From positions 1 to 27,404 of IMG/VR virus record IMGVR_UViG_3300027963_000280: a stretch of 27,404 bases of DNA. One strand, written 5' to 3'. Under the pieces are notes generated by a model. That model did not search any database. It was not told the origin of the DNA and was given only the letters and a program-made list of their open reading frames with translations. Below, in pieces: positions 1 to 7,550 of the stretch (the first letter of the stretch is position 1; each line of letters begins with the position of its first letter). The position numbers and the translations under genes were made by a program. This stretch comes from a virus.

Positions 1-1
1 A

Positions 2-1618
2 AGCGGTACTTGGACTACTTTTTCTACAGCATCTGGTATTGCAACATCAGCAAGTGTAACTGGGCTAACAGGAGGCGGAATTTCTTATAATTTTAGAATA
101 CTTCCTTATACAGGAGCCTCTGCTACAGGCTATTACGGAAACTATTCCAATACAGCAACCGCATCCACATACGCGGGAAATCCTTACACCTTTAATTTTG
201 GAAATACTATATACATCGGAACAAATGGATACATATCTTTTGATTATGGCAGAGATAACTATGATATTGGGTTAGTTTTAGGTAGAGCACTCTCTATGCT
301 TACAGCAGATTTAGTTCAAGATAACTTAAGCGTTGCTGCCTCTGGTTCTATGCAATACATTTTTTGGAGGGGCCGTAGATTTGGTAGCCCAAATACAGCA
401 GAAATTAGATTAGAAATACAAATACCAGATGCAGGTGGTTATGCTTATATTGAATACACCTTTACAACAGCAGTTAGCCCAAGAATTAGTTCTACTATAA
501 GTACTGATATTGGATACTATGTCGATGGAGTCGGTCCTACAGGCGGGTATAGCAATATATCTTCTGGTGTTTTTACTACGCAACAAGTATTAATATATTT
601 TGGATTTGGCACTGCTTTTGGTCCTGGATCTGGGATTTTTTCTTCTCAAGGGATTAGTTGGGCAGGTTGGATACCACTTGACACTGTAACTAGTGGCGGT
701 CTTGATGATGGATATTACGCACTTACAACAGTCAAAGGCGAAAAACCTTCAGCACCCACATCTGTAACTAACTCTGCAATTACTGGAACCTCTGCAACCG
801 TGTCTTGGTCTTCTCCTTCTAGTTCAGGTGGATCTAAGATATTAAGTTATGACTGGTCTACAGATCAATCAAACTGGACAAATACGGGATTAACTACCTC
901 TGCATCTGTCACTGGTCTTTCTAGGGGCACGGAGTATACGGTTTATATTAGAGCAAGAAATCATTTTTTTACTGGAACTAGTTATGGGAGTACGACCTTC
1001 ACAACTACTGCGGCTGTTATTCCTACGGTTACTGACGTCACTGCTAGTTCAATAACTTCTAGTGGCGCAACAATTTCTTGGACATCAACTAATCAATCAT
1101 CTTATAGTCTCTCTGGAGTTGGGCCCTCGGCGTTAACTGGAACTACTGCTACATCTAGAGCGGTAGGAGGACTGTCTTCAAGCACTTCATATACTGCAGG
1201 AGTTACAATTACATCTTCTACAGGTGATACTGCTAGCAGTTCAGTAACGTTTACCACATCCGCTCCACCACCAACACCAAACATATCCTCAATTGCATTG
1301 AGAAATGGTGGAGGATCAACAGCTAGCCCTACTAGTCCTAGAATGTCCGCTACAATCACAAGCACTGGCGCAGCATCAATTAGTTATATTCTATATACTG
1401 GAACAACTACAGCAACGGGAACAGTTGCAGCTAGCGGAACTGTTTCCACAAGTGGATCAGTAACTATTACTACAAACATAGGTGCATTTAACAATTATTA
1501 TGATATATATGCAACGCCATATTCTGGAGCTTCTGCAACGGGAACTGCTGGAACCACAAGATATGCGGGACCAAAAAGAAATACAACAACTGCTACTACA
1601 ACTACAACAAATTACTAA
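2..1618 (+). CDS. Fibronectin type III-rich tail fiber/adhesin, C-terminal 538 residues (5' end outside window)
   Basis: The frame is open from base 2 with no stop, so the first in-window ATG (296) is internal and the N-terminus lies upstream of the window. Seen in order: an FN3-like end; a segment around bases 185-520 with an IYIGTNGYISF motif of the nidogen-like/beta-sandwich kind; two FN3-type modules (bases about 750-1005, starting PSAPTSVTNSAITGTSATVSW, and 1020-1260); a further beta-rich repeat (about 1270-1550); and a Thr-rich tail ending in NY. FN3 modules are common on phage tail fibers, where they bind or space carbohydrate-recognition parts. The beta-rich, Ser/Thr/Gly-rich composition fits a virion surface protein. 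It lies on the opposite strand from the main fiber array. The role is inferred; an extracellular host-derived adhesin is less likely given the phage context. Confidence 0.72.
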   Translation, partial: SGTWTTFSTASGIATSASVTGLTGGGISYNFRILPYTGASATGYYGNYSNTATASTYAGNPYTFNFGNTIYIGTNGYISFDYGRDNYDIGLVLGRALSMLTADLVQDNLSVAASGSMQYIFWRGRRFGSPNTAEIRLEIQIPDAGGYAYIEYTFTTAVSPRISSTISTDIGYYVDGVGPTGGYSNISSGVFTTQQVLIYFGFGTAFGPGSGIFSSQGISWAGWIPLDTVTSGGLDDGYYALTTVKGEKPSAPTSVTNSAITGTSATVSWSSPSSSGGSKILSYDWSTDQSNWTNTGLTTSASVTGLSRGTEYTVYIRARNHFFTGTSYGSTTFTTTAAVIPTVTDVTASSITSSGATISWTSTNQSSYSLSGVGPSALTGTTATSRAVGGLSSSTSYTAGVTITSSTGDTASSSVTFTTSAPPPTPNISSIALRNGGGSTASPTSPRMSATITSTGAASISYILYTGTTTATGTVAASGTVSTSGSVTITTNIGAFNNYYDIYATPYSGASATGTAGTTRYAGPKRNTTTATTTTTNY

Positions 1619-1645
1619 TGCATAATAAATTAAATATGGAGACAA

Positions 1646-1867
1646 ATGTTATCAAAAAATGATAAGATAGACATTATTAATAACAAAATATCAAACTTAG
1701 AGATTTCTATATCAGTACTTAATGAAGAAATTGAGATTTTTAAAAAAATAGATCCAGTAGATCAAGAAACTATAGATGGCTACCTTGGAGATATAGACTT
1801 AAAAAGGAGAAATATTTTGATTATAAAAGAACTATTACACGAATTAAATTCAGGCATTGACCAATAA
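1646..1867 (+). CDS. Small coiled-coil protein, paralog 1 of 4 (73 aa)
   Basis: Function unknown. The start is supported by GGAG about 7 bases before the ATG. The protein begins MLSKNDKIDIINNKISNLE, is nearly all charged and aliphatic residues, and has heptad-like spacing (I, L, I, L) with no Gly or Cys core, so one helical hairpin or coiled coil is expected. Its opening pattern, a lysine-rich patch followed by I-I-N-x-x-I-x-x-L, is shared with the next three genes, marking a tandem paralog family. It follows the fiber gene directly, with 27 bases between. It may be virion-associated or an early protein binding a host partner; neither is shown by sequence. Confidence 0.7.
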   Translation: MLSKNDKIDIINNKISNLEISISVLNEEIEIFKKIDPVDQETIDGYLGDIDLKRRNILIIKELLHELNSGIDQ

Positions 1868-1906
1868 TGCTTAATAATAATAATATAATACAAGAGGAGA
1901 GCAAAA

Positions 1907-2134
1907 ATGACAACTGAATTAACTAAAGAAGAAAAAGCACAAATAATTAATTCTCGTATCCGCAATTTGGAGCAGGGTAGATATAGTCTTGAAATTGATA
2001 TTATTCAAGAAAATGCTAAGCAAAATCCATCTTCCGAAATAGTCAGTCTGATTGATACAAAAAAAGATGAAATCTCTGCTCAAATCGCGGTATTAAGCTC
2101 AGAATTGGCGCAGGTCAATTTATTAAAAGAGTAG
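1907..2134 (+). CDS. Small coiled-coil protein, paralog 2 of 4 (75 aa)
   Basis: Function unknown. A clear ribosome site (GAGGAG about 8 bases upstream) sets the ATG. The N-terminus MTTELTKEEKAQIINSRIRN aligns with the third copy (MTIELSKEEKVSIINQHIKT) and less closely with the first and fourth. After this charged helix comes a second helix with a heptad pattern ending in LSSELAQVNLLKE. The stop codon lies inside the left arm of the inverted repeat at 2131-2191. No membrane segment, signal peptide or cysteine is present, so a cytoplasmic or virion-internal helical protein is likely. Confidence 0.72.
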   Translation: MTTELTKEEKAQIINSRIRNLEQGRYSLEIDIIQENAKQNPSSEIVSLIDTKKDEISAQIAVLSSELAQVNLLKE

Positions 2135-2191
2135 GGGCTATAGACACAGATAATTTAGCAACCTTGGGTAGTCAGGTTAATAAGCCCCTAC
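2131..2191 (+). other. Long-looped inverted repeat with nested stem (structured RNA or terminator candidate)
   Basis: A perfect 9-bp pair, GTAGGGGCT (2131-2139) with AGCCCCTAC (2183-2191), encloses about 43 bases. Inside is a second stem, AACCT (2160-2164) with AGGTT (2174-2178), and a 9-base loop. No U-tract follows, so it is not a classic intrinsic terminator. It sits between paralogs 2 and 3 and just before an extended -10 element. It could be a transcript 3' end, a processing site or a protein-binding RNA; it does not resemble a tRNA. Confidence 0.45.
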
Positions 2192-2193
2192 CC

Positions 2194-2202
2194 TGATATA
2201 AT
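2194..2202 (+). promoter_or_regulatory. Extended -10 promoter for coiled-coil paralogs 3 and 4
   Basis: TGATATAAT has both the TGn extension and a perfect TATAAT hexamer at 2197-2202. No good -35 is seen at 16-18 bases, as is usual for extended -10 promoters. A start near 2209 leaves a short leader containing AAGGA before the ATG at 2241. Confidence 0.55.
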
Positions 2203-2240
2203 AAGAACCTATACTACGTAGAACTAAGGAAATGGAAAAA

Positions 2241-2459
2241 ATGACAATAGAACTAAGTAAAGAAGAAAAAGTAAGTATCATAAATCAGCACATCAAAACT
2301 TTGAAGTATAACAAGTATGATTACCAAATATCTATAAAAGAAGAAGAGGCTGCAGAAACACCTTCTACTTCTAGAGTAGACTCACTTAATGCAAAAATAG
2401 CAGAGGTTGATGCAAAAGTTACAGCTTTAAGTGCTGAAATAGCAGCATTAAACTCATAA
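2241..2459 (+). CDS. Small coiled-coil protein, paralog 3 of 4 (72 aa)
   Basis: Function unknown. Two in-frame ATGs exist, at 2232 and 2241. The second is preferred because AAGGA (2226-2230) lies about 10 bases before it but almost touches the first, and because it aligns with the N-terminus of paralog 2. The sequence opens MTIELSKEEKVSIINQHIKT and ends in an Ala-rich heptad helix (KVTALSAEIAALNS). It is probably transcribed from the extended -10 element just upstream, so it may be expressed at a different time from paralogs 1 and 2. The following gene starts 9 bases after its stop. Confidence 0.7.
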   Translation: MTIELSKEEKVSIINQHIKTLKYNKYDYQISIKEEEAAETPSTSRVDSLNAKIAEVDAKVTALSAEIAALNS

Positions 2460-2468
2460 GGTTTTATC

Positions 2469-2693
2469 GTGGTATCAACTGAGGTAACAAAACAAGAAAA
2501 ACTTGATTTAGTTGCTTCTCGTATACGTAACCATAAAATTAATAAATTTAACTCTGAACTTTTTATTATAGAAGAAGAAGCTAGTTTAGCCCCTACGGAA
2601 TCAGATATAGCCTCTGCAAGAGCCTCTATACTTTCATCAGAGTCTCAGATAGCGGCTTTAGAAGAAACATACTCTGTCATCCAAGCAGAGTAA
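2469..2693 (+). CDS. Small coiled-coil protein, paralog 4 of 4 (74 aa)
   Basis: Function unknown. GTG is used as start, with AAGG about 7 bases upstream. The N-terminus MVSTEVTKQEKLDLVASRIRN retains the family pattern (T/K-x-E-K, then R-I-R-N as in paralog 2). The second half (residues about 40-74) is another heptad helix rich in Ala, Ser and Glu. It follows paralog 3 by 9 bases, so the two are almost certainly co-transcribed. Divergence between copies is high at residue level while length stays at 72-75 aa, suggesting old duplications held by selection rather than a recent copying error. Confidence 0.68.
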   Translation: MVSTEVTKQEKLDLVASRIRNHKINKFNSELFIIEEEASLAPTESDIASARASILSSESQIAALEETYSVIQAE

Positions 2694-2717
2694 AACAAAA
2701 AGAGAAAGACAAACGAC

Positions 2718-2882
2718 ATGAGCGAGTTTAAGACAAAGCAAGAGTTAATGATTATTGCCCTACAGCAACGTATTGGTGAACTTACTGCAAATTATGAAGG
2801 ACAGATTGCCTCCCTTCGTGCTGATTTAACTCAACTGATGGAGATAGCAAAGATTTCTGAAACTGAAACTAAAGAAACATAA
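2718..2882 (+). CDS. Short coiled-coil protein (54 aa), translationally coupled to next gene
   Basis: The frame encodes MSEFKTKQELMIIALQQRIG and continues as one amphipathic helix to residue 54. The stop TAA overlaps the next ATG (TAATG at 2880-2884), which supports real translation and coupling. It is shorter than the four upstream paralogs and does not share their opening pattern, although its size range and helical character match. The repeated Gln/Leu/Ile heptads suggest self-association. Function unknown. An AG-rich tract (2697-2709) upstream could serve as a ribosome site. Confidence 0.62.
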   Translation: MSEFKTKQELMIIALQQRIGELTANYEGQIASLRADLTQLMEIAKISETETKET

Positions 2883-3352
2883 TGTTTGAGGTAAAAGATA
2901 GTTCTAGAACTTTACAGTTTAATGGGACACTACTGAGCAAATCTTCCTCTTGGCGCAAAGGCTCTGTTAGATGGATTGAGTTTGCTCTTTATAAAACTGA
3001 AAATGGTTCTTATGTACTATCTCGTATTGGAGTCTCTTTAATTTATCACGGAGCAACCTGTGAAAAAGTAGAGCGATATAATTTAGTTGACGAGTTCACC
3101 GACAACCTTGAAGATGATGCCATTCCTTGTGAAGAGTGCTCTCCTAATAGATCTTTGCCTATTATTTTCCCAGAAAAGTACCGCTACTGGGCTCAGGTAA
3201 GTGATAACCCTCAGCCAGTATTAGATGCACTTTACAAATATAACGAGAATGGGGCAAGATACCTCACCTACGTTGCTCAAAAACTCCTAGACATTGCCGC
3301 TAAGAATGACGAGAATATAGATCTTATCTATAGAGTAGAGACAATTCCATAA
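2882..3352 (+). CDS. Conserved-looking phage protein of unknown function (156 aa)
   Basis: The start overlaps the stop of the 54-aa gene. The protein opens with a beta-rich half (residues about 1-65) containing WIEFALYKTENGSY and a VSLIYH segment, followed by an acidic stretch and a CEEC pair near residues 83-86, then an alpha-rich half with RYLTYVAQKLLDIAAKN. Cys60 together with the CxxC might bind a metal, but too few ligands are visible to claim this. It stands immediately before DNA polymerase (37-base gap) in the same direction, so it probably belongs to the early/replication transcript. No function can be named from sequence alone. Confidence 0.7.
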   Translation: MFEVKDSSRTLQFNGTLLSKSSSWRKGSVRWIEFALYKTENGSYVLSRIGVSLIYHGATCEKVERYNLVDEFTDNLEDDAIPCEECSPNRSLPIIFPEKYRYWAQVSDNPQPVLDALYKYNENGARYLTYVAQKLLDIAAKNDENIDLIYRVETIP

Positions 3353-3389
3353 AAAAGAACTAAACTAAACCAAAACGACAGAAGGATAA

Positions 3390-5210
3390 ATGACAAACGG
3401 ACTAGATGGAATTCAAGTAAGCCTTGTTGACTCTGTAGAAAAGGCAAACGAATTTATTTCTTGGTTAGGTCAGCGCCGTCCTCATGATGCAATTGCAATC
3501 GACACTGAGACGGGGGAAAAACTAGGTTCACCTAGAGATCATGCTTTATCTCCTTGGCATGGTGATCTTCGTTTGGTTCAAGTTGGTGATGGTATGCACG
3601 GCTGGTCTATTCCTTGGGCAGAGTGGTCTGGAGTTTTTTATGAAGCAATGAATAAATTTGATGGACCTATTGTGTGCCACAATATTGCATTTGAAGCAAG
3701 ATGGTTTGCAATTAAATCTAATTGGGAAATACCTTGGCATCGAGCACATGACACAATGATTATGGCTCACCTAATTGATCCTCTAGGCCCTGGTGGATTA
3801 AAACCTTTATCAGCAAGACTTGTAGATGGTCATGCTGCCCACCTTCAAGATAAGTTAGATGTTGACCTAGCAAAAAATGGTTGGACTTGGGGAACTGTTC
3901 CTACAAACTTTGAGCCTTACTGGTCTTATGGTGCACTCGATACTATTTTAACAATGCGTCTGTGGGAAAAGTTTTACGAGAAATGCGGTCCTAATCAGCC
4001 TTATTACAAAGCCTATGAGATTGAGATGGCTGCTAGAAAGATAGTTACTCGTATGGAGATAAACGGAGCAAGAGTTGATTTAGAGTATTCAAAACGTAAG
4101 TACGAAGAACTCATTGACTACACGGAGTCAGTAAAAGATTGGGCTACTAAAACCTACGCTGGAACTAGCATCACTAGCAATATTCAACTAGTTAGATTAT
4201 TTGAAAAACTTGGCGCAGAGATAACTGAAACTACTCCTTCTGGTCAAAAGTCTGCAAGTAAAGATCAACTTCACCTGCTAACTATTCAAGGCAATGATGA
4301 GGTTAAAAATCTTGCCGAAACAATTTTAAAACAGCGTAAAGCAGATAAACTAGCAAATACCTACTTCCTTAACTTCTTAAACAAATCAATTGATGGCATT
4401 GTTCATCCTTCTGTAAAGACTTTAGGTGCTCGTACATCTCGCATGTCTATCACCGACCCAGCGCTACAAACTCTGCCAAAGGGAGATGACACTGTTCGCA
4501 GAGCATTTATACCTAAAGATAAAGATCACGTAATTATTACCTCTGACCTTGACCAAGTTGAGTTTCGTATGTTTGCTTCTTTATCTAAAGATCCTAATTT
4601 AATTAATCTTTTTAATCGCGCTGATGCAACTGGTTCAGATCCCTTTACTGAAATTGGTCGTGAGGTTTATCAAGAACCAGATATGACTCGTGCAGATAAA
4701 AGACGTAACCTAATTAAGGGAATGGTTTATGGTCGTCTTTATGGTGCTGGCGTTGCTAAACAAGCACTCACCGCTGGAGTTCTAGAGTCTCAAATGAAAT
4801 CTGTATCAGATGCTTTTGACAAGCGTTACCCAGGAATGATTAAGTTTCAAAGAGATATTGAAAATCTTGGTGCTCGTAGAGAAAGGGATGAAGGTCAGGG
4901 TTACATTTACACTTGGACTGGTCGTAAGATTCCTTGCGATGAAGGACGTGTCTACACGCTGATTAATTACTTAATCCAAGGTGGGGCTGCCGAAATATTT
5001 AAAAGTAATCTAATAAAACTTGATCAAGCAGACTTGACCGAGTACCTTATCGTCCCTGTACATGATGAAATTGTTTTACAAGCACCAAGGGATGAAGCAG
5101 AAGAAGTAAAGAAAGTAGTTCAAGAATGTATGACAACTACTGAAGGTTGGGATGTTCCACTAACTGCTGGAATAGATGGTCCACTAGAGAACTGGGGACA
5201 AAAGTACTGA
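3390..5210 (+). CDS. polA: Family A DNA polymerase with 3'-5' exonuclease domain
   Basis: This is the replicative polymerase of the phage. Exonuclease domain (about 1-200): motif I DTE at 38-40, motif II HNIAFE at 97-102 (Glu where Asp is usual), motif III YxxxD at Y180/D184. Polymerase domain: motif A D386-x-D-Q-V-E391-F-R393; motif B R439-xxx-K443-xxx-Y447-G-xx-Y451-G; motif C HDE at 558-560. No 5' nuclease domain is present, as in T7-type enzymes, and the length (606 aa) fits. The residue matching E. coli Phe762 is Tyr447, as in T7 polymerase. AGAAGGA precedes the ATG at a good distance. The stop overlaps the ATG of the resolvase gene, so the two are coupled. Confidence 0.96.
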   Translation: MTNGLDGIQVSLVDSVEKANEFISWLGQRRPHDAIAIDTETGEKLGSPRDHALSPWHGDLRLVQVGDGMHGWSIPWAEWSGVFYEAMNKFDGPIVCHNIAFEARWFAIKSNWEIPWHRAHDTMIMAHLIDPLGPGGLKPLSARLVDGHAAHLQDKLDVDLAKNGWTWGTVPTNFEPYWSYGALDTILTMRLWEKFYEKCGPNQPYYKAYEIEMAARKIVTRMEINGARVDLEYSKRKYEELIDYTESVKDWATKTYAGTSITSNIQLVRLFEKLGAEITETTPSGQKSASKDQLHLLTIQGNDEVKNLAETILKQRKADKLANTYFLNFLNKSIDGIVHPSVKTLGARTSRMSITDPALQTLPKGDDTVRRAFIPKDKDHVIITSDLDQVEFRMFASLSKDPNLINLFNRADATGSDPFTEIGREVYQEPDMTRADKRRNLIKGMVYGRLYGAGVAKQALTAGVLESQMKSVSDAFDKRYPGMIKFQRDIENLGARRERDEGQGYIYTWTGRKIPCDEGRVYTLINYLIQGGAAEIFKSNLIKLDQADLTEYLIVPVHDEIVLQAPRDEAEEVKKVVQECMTTTEGWDVPLTAGIDGPLENWGQKY

Positions 5211-5689
5211 TGAAATATATAGTTTCTGTAGATCCTGGTAAGGCAACAGGAGTTTGTTTAGTTGAGTGGTCTGGCTTGCCAGAAGAGGCTCCAGTAGTAA
5301 AAATGTCAGCAGAGGTTGACCCAGAAACATTTGCTTCTTGGATAGACACGGCTATGTCTATTGCTTTTTCCTCGGCTGCCTCCTACGATAATGTTTTGGT
5401 GGTTTGTGAGCGATTTGTTATTACTGCTCAGACGGTGAGAAACTCGCAAGCGCCATTTAGCCTTGAACAGATAGGGGTTTTAAAGCATATGTGTCGAACT
5501 AAGGAATATGACCCTGAAAAAATCATTTTTCAGTCCCCTGTAGATGCTAAGACAATGTTTCCTAATGATGCTTTAAAGAAGTTAGGCACTTGGCATAAAG
5601 GCGGAGAAGGCCATGCAAATGACGCTATACGACACGCCCTTTTAAAGTTGGTTAAGAGCGGTTGGAAGCCATTAGTTCTGTTAAAATAG
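5210..5689 (+). CDS. RuvC-like Holliday junction resolvase (159 aa)
   Basis: The start chosen is the ATG at 5210, overlapping the polymerase stop (TGATG); the frame stays open upstream but that part lies inside the polymerase. The RNase H-fold signature is clear: IVSVDPGKATG with D8 on strand 1, VVCERFV with E67, and a C-terminal HANDAIRHALL with D138 and H135. These acidic residues would hold the two metal ions that cleave branched DNA. Phages use such enzymes to resolve recombination intermediates and trim branches before packaging. The neighbours, polymerase and helicase, fit. It is a RuvC-superfamily member rather than a proven orthologue of bacterial ruvC. Confidence 0.88.
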   Translation: MKYIVSVDPGKATGVCLVEWSGLPEEAPVVKMSAEVDPETFASWIDTAMSIAFSSAASYDNVLVVCERFVITAQTVRNSQAPFSLEQIGVLKHMCRTKEYDPEKIIFQSPVDAKTMFPNDALKKLGTWHKGGEGHANDAIRHALLKLVKSGWKPLVLLK

Positions 5690-5690
5690 G

Positions 5691-5732
5691 TATGGACAGA
5701 AAAAAATAATCTAAAAACTATTTCAGTCCATA
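5691..5732 (+). repeat. Imperfect inverted repeat between resolvase and helicase genes
   Basis: TATGGAC (5691-5697) pairs with GTCCATA (5726-5732). After one A-A mismatch, GAAA pairs with TTTC, giving an 11-bp interrupted stem with an A-rich loop of about 18 bases. No U-tract follows, so it may be a regulatory or mRNA-stability hairpin rather than a terminator. It fills most of the 61-base gap. Confidence 0.35.
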
Positions 5733-5750
5733 TATAAGTAAGGGGTCAAA

Positions 5751-7550
5751 GTGGCAGTATCTGTAGATATAGATGCCCAAGGCGAACACATCCTTATAAG
5801 TGCTGACTGGCGCTACAAAGAACTCTGTAAAAGCCTCCCAGGAGCCTCCTGGAGCGCTTCTGAGCAGGTTTGGAGAGTCCCCCTAAGTTGGACAACCTGT
5901 TTAGCCTTACGCTCCACTTTCCGCAGTGATTTAGAGATAAAGCCTACTTTAGGCGCTTGGGCAGCCAATCAATTAGAGACAAGAATTACCCCAGCCAATA
6001 ATTTAAGAGAGTTAGAGACCTATGAAGGCGATGAGGTGCTATTCCCTCATCAAAGAGCAGGAGTTGCCTTCCTAGCAACCGCTAAAAGAGCCCTTCTAGC
6101 CGATGAACCTGGCTTAGGAAAGACTGCTCAGGCTATTAGAGCCCTAAAAGAGTTAAACGATAGAGGAGAAGAGGTTTTTCCTATTCTTATTGTCTGCCCT
6201 AACACTTTAAAGAATAACTGGGCAAGAGAGTTTGCTAGATGGTGGCCAGATGTAACTACTCAAGTTATTAAAGGATCTGCTGTTCAACGCAAAAAACAAT
6301 TTGAACAACCAGCGCAAATTTTTATTATCAACTGGGAATCTTTACGGTCTCATTCAAGACTTTCTCCTTATGGATCTATCTCTTTAACAAGATGCCGTGC
6401 TTGCGGTGGTCAAGATGAAAAGATTAGCGAGAATCGTTGCGAAGTACATTTAAGAGAGTTAAACAACTTTAAATTTAAAGCAGTAGTTGCAGATGAGATT
6501 CATAGAAGTAAAGATCCCAAGTCAAAACAATCTCGTGCTCTTTGGTCTGCCTCTGGCACTTCTGAGATTCGCTTTGCACTAACTGGAACACCTATTGCTA
6601 ACAATGTTGTAGATCTTTGGTCAATACTTCACTGGATATCTCCAAAGGACTGGCCTAGCAAGACAAAATGGATTGATCGAATGGTTGATGTAATGCTTAA
6701 TGCTTTTGGTGGAATGATGGTTCTAGGAGTTAAGCCTCAGATGCAGGACGAGTTTTATAAGAGCGTAAATCCATACATGAGACGCATGCTTAAAAAGGTT
6801 GTGCTACCAAACCTGCCTCCAGTTCTAAAAGAGCGTAGAGATGTAGAGATGTCTACTAAACAGAAAAAAGCCTACGAGCAGATGAGAGACTTAATGATCT
6901 CTGAACTTGAGTCTGGGGATACTCTTGCAGCACCTAGCGTTCTAACTCAAACAATAAGACTTCTTCAGTTTGCTAGTTCTTATGCAACTATTGCCACCAA
7001 TGAAGTAACTGGTGAGCCTAGAGCAGTGCTCGATGCTCCTTCATGCAAAATTGATGCTTTGATGGATGATATTGAAAACGGAGACTTTGGAGATGACTCT
7101 GTAGCGGTAAGCGCCGTCTCTAAACAACTTATTAATCTACTGAGCGCTGAGTTAACAAAGAAAAAAATTTCTCACGGGTTAATTACAGGCGATCAAGATG
7201 AAGATGAACGTCAGAAGGCTATTGACGATTTTCAGTCTGGAGCAATAAAATGGATTCTGTTTACAGCTCAAGCGGGAGGAGTTGGAATTACACTAACTTC
7301 TGCTCGTCGTCTGATAATGCTTCAAAGACCTTGGTCTTTAGTTGATTACAAGCAAGTATTAGATCGCGTACACAGAATTGGAAGCGAAATACATGACTCT
7401 ATAGTAATTACCGACTATGTTACGGAAGGAACTATAGAAGAGAGAGTTATCCAAGTTTTAGAAACTAAAGCCGATAACTTTGAACAAATTGTTAAAGATA
7501 AAGATCAACTTCTAAAACTACTACAAGATGATAAGACAGGAAACCTATGA
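5751..7550 (+). CDS. SNF2-family DNA helicase/translocase with zinc-finger insertion
   Basis: GTG start with AAGGGG about 5 bases upstream. Superfamily 2 motifs are all present: Q-like FPHQ at 98-101; motif I DEPGLGKT at 118-125; motif II DEIH at 248-251; motif III LTGTP at 277-281; motif V AQAGGVGITLTSA at 506-518; motif VI QVLDRVHRIGS at 535-545. The first 60 residues (KSLPGASWSASEQVWRVP) resemble the HARP-type DNA-binding module of SMARCAL1-like enzymes. Between motifs I and II, C215-xx-C218 and C230-xx-H233 form a likely zinc finger. Such proteins remodel forks or drive annealing using ATP. The end overlaps the nuclease gene by ATGA. Confidence 0.92.
   Translation: MAVSVDIDAQGEHILISADWRYKELCKSLPGASWSASEQVWRVPLSWTTCLALRSTFRSDLEIKPTLGAWAANQLETRITPANNLRELETYEGDEVLFPHQRAGVAFLATAKRALLADEPGLGKTAQAIRALKELNDRGEEVFPILIVCPNTLKNNWAREFARWWPDVTTQVIKGSAVQRKKQFEQPAQIFIINWESLRSHSRLSPYGSISLTRCRACGGQDEKISENRCEVHLRELNNFKFKAVVADEIHRSKDPKSKQSRALWSASGTSEIRFALTGTPIANNVVDLWSILHWISPKDWPSKTKWIDRMVDVMLNAFGGMMVLGVKPQMQDEFYKSVNPYMRRMLKKVVLPNLPPVLKERRDVEMSTKQKKAYEQMRDLMISELESGDTLAAPSVLTQTIRLLQFASSYATIATNEVTGEPRAVLDAPSCKIDALMDDIENGDFGDDSVAVSAVSKQLINLLSAELTKKKISHGLITGDQDEDERQKAIDDFQSGAIKWILFTAQAGGVGITLTSARRLIMLQRPWSLVDYKQVLDRVHRIGSEIHDSIVITDYVTEGTIEERVIQVLETKADNFEQIVKDKDQLLKLLQDDKTGNL

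Noticed and set aside
296-1618. ATG at 296 as the true start of the fiber gene
   Set aside because: The same frame is open to base 2 and encodes coherent FN3-like and TNGYISF-type sequence upstream; no ribosome site precedes 296.
1884-1889. TATAAT before coiled-coil paralog 2
   Set aside because: It lies in a TAA/TAT-rich run, and a start at the normal distance would cut into the GAGGAG ribosome site.
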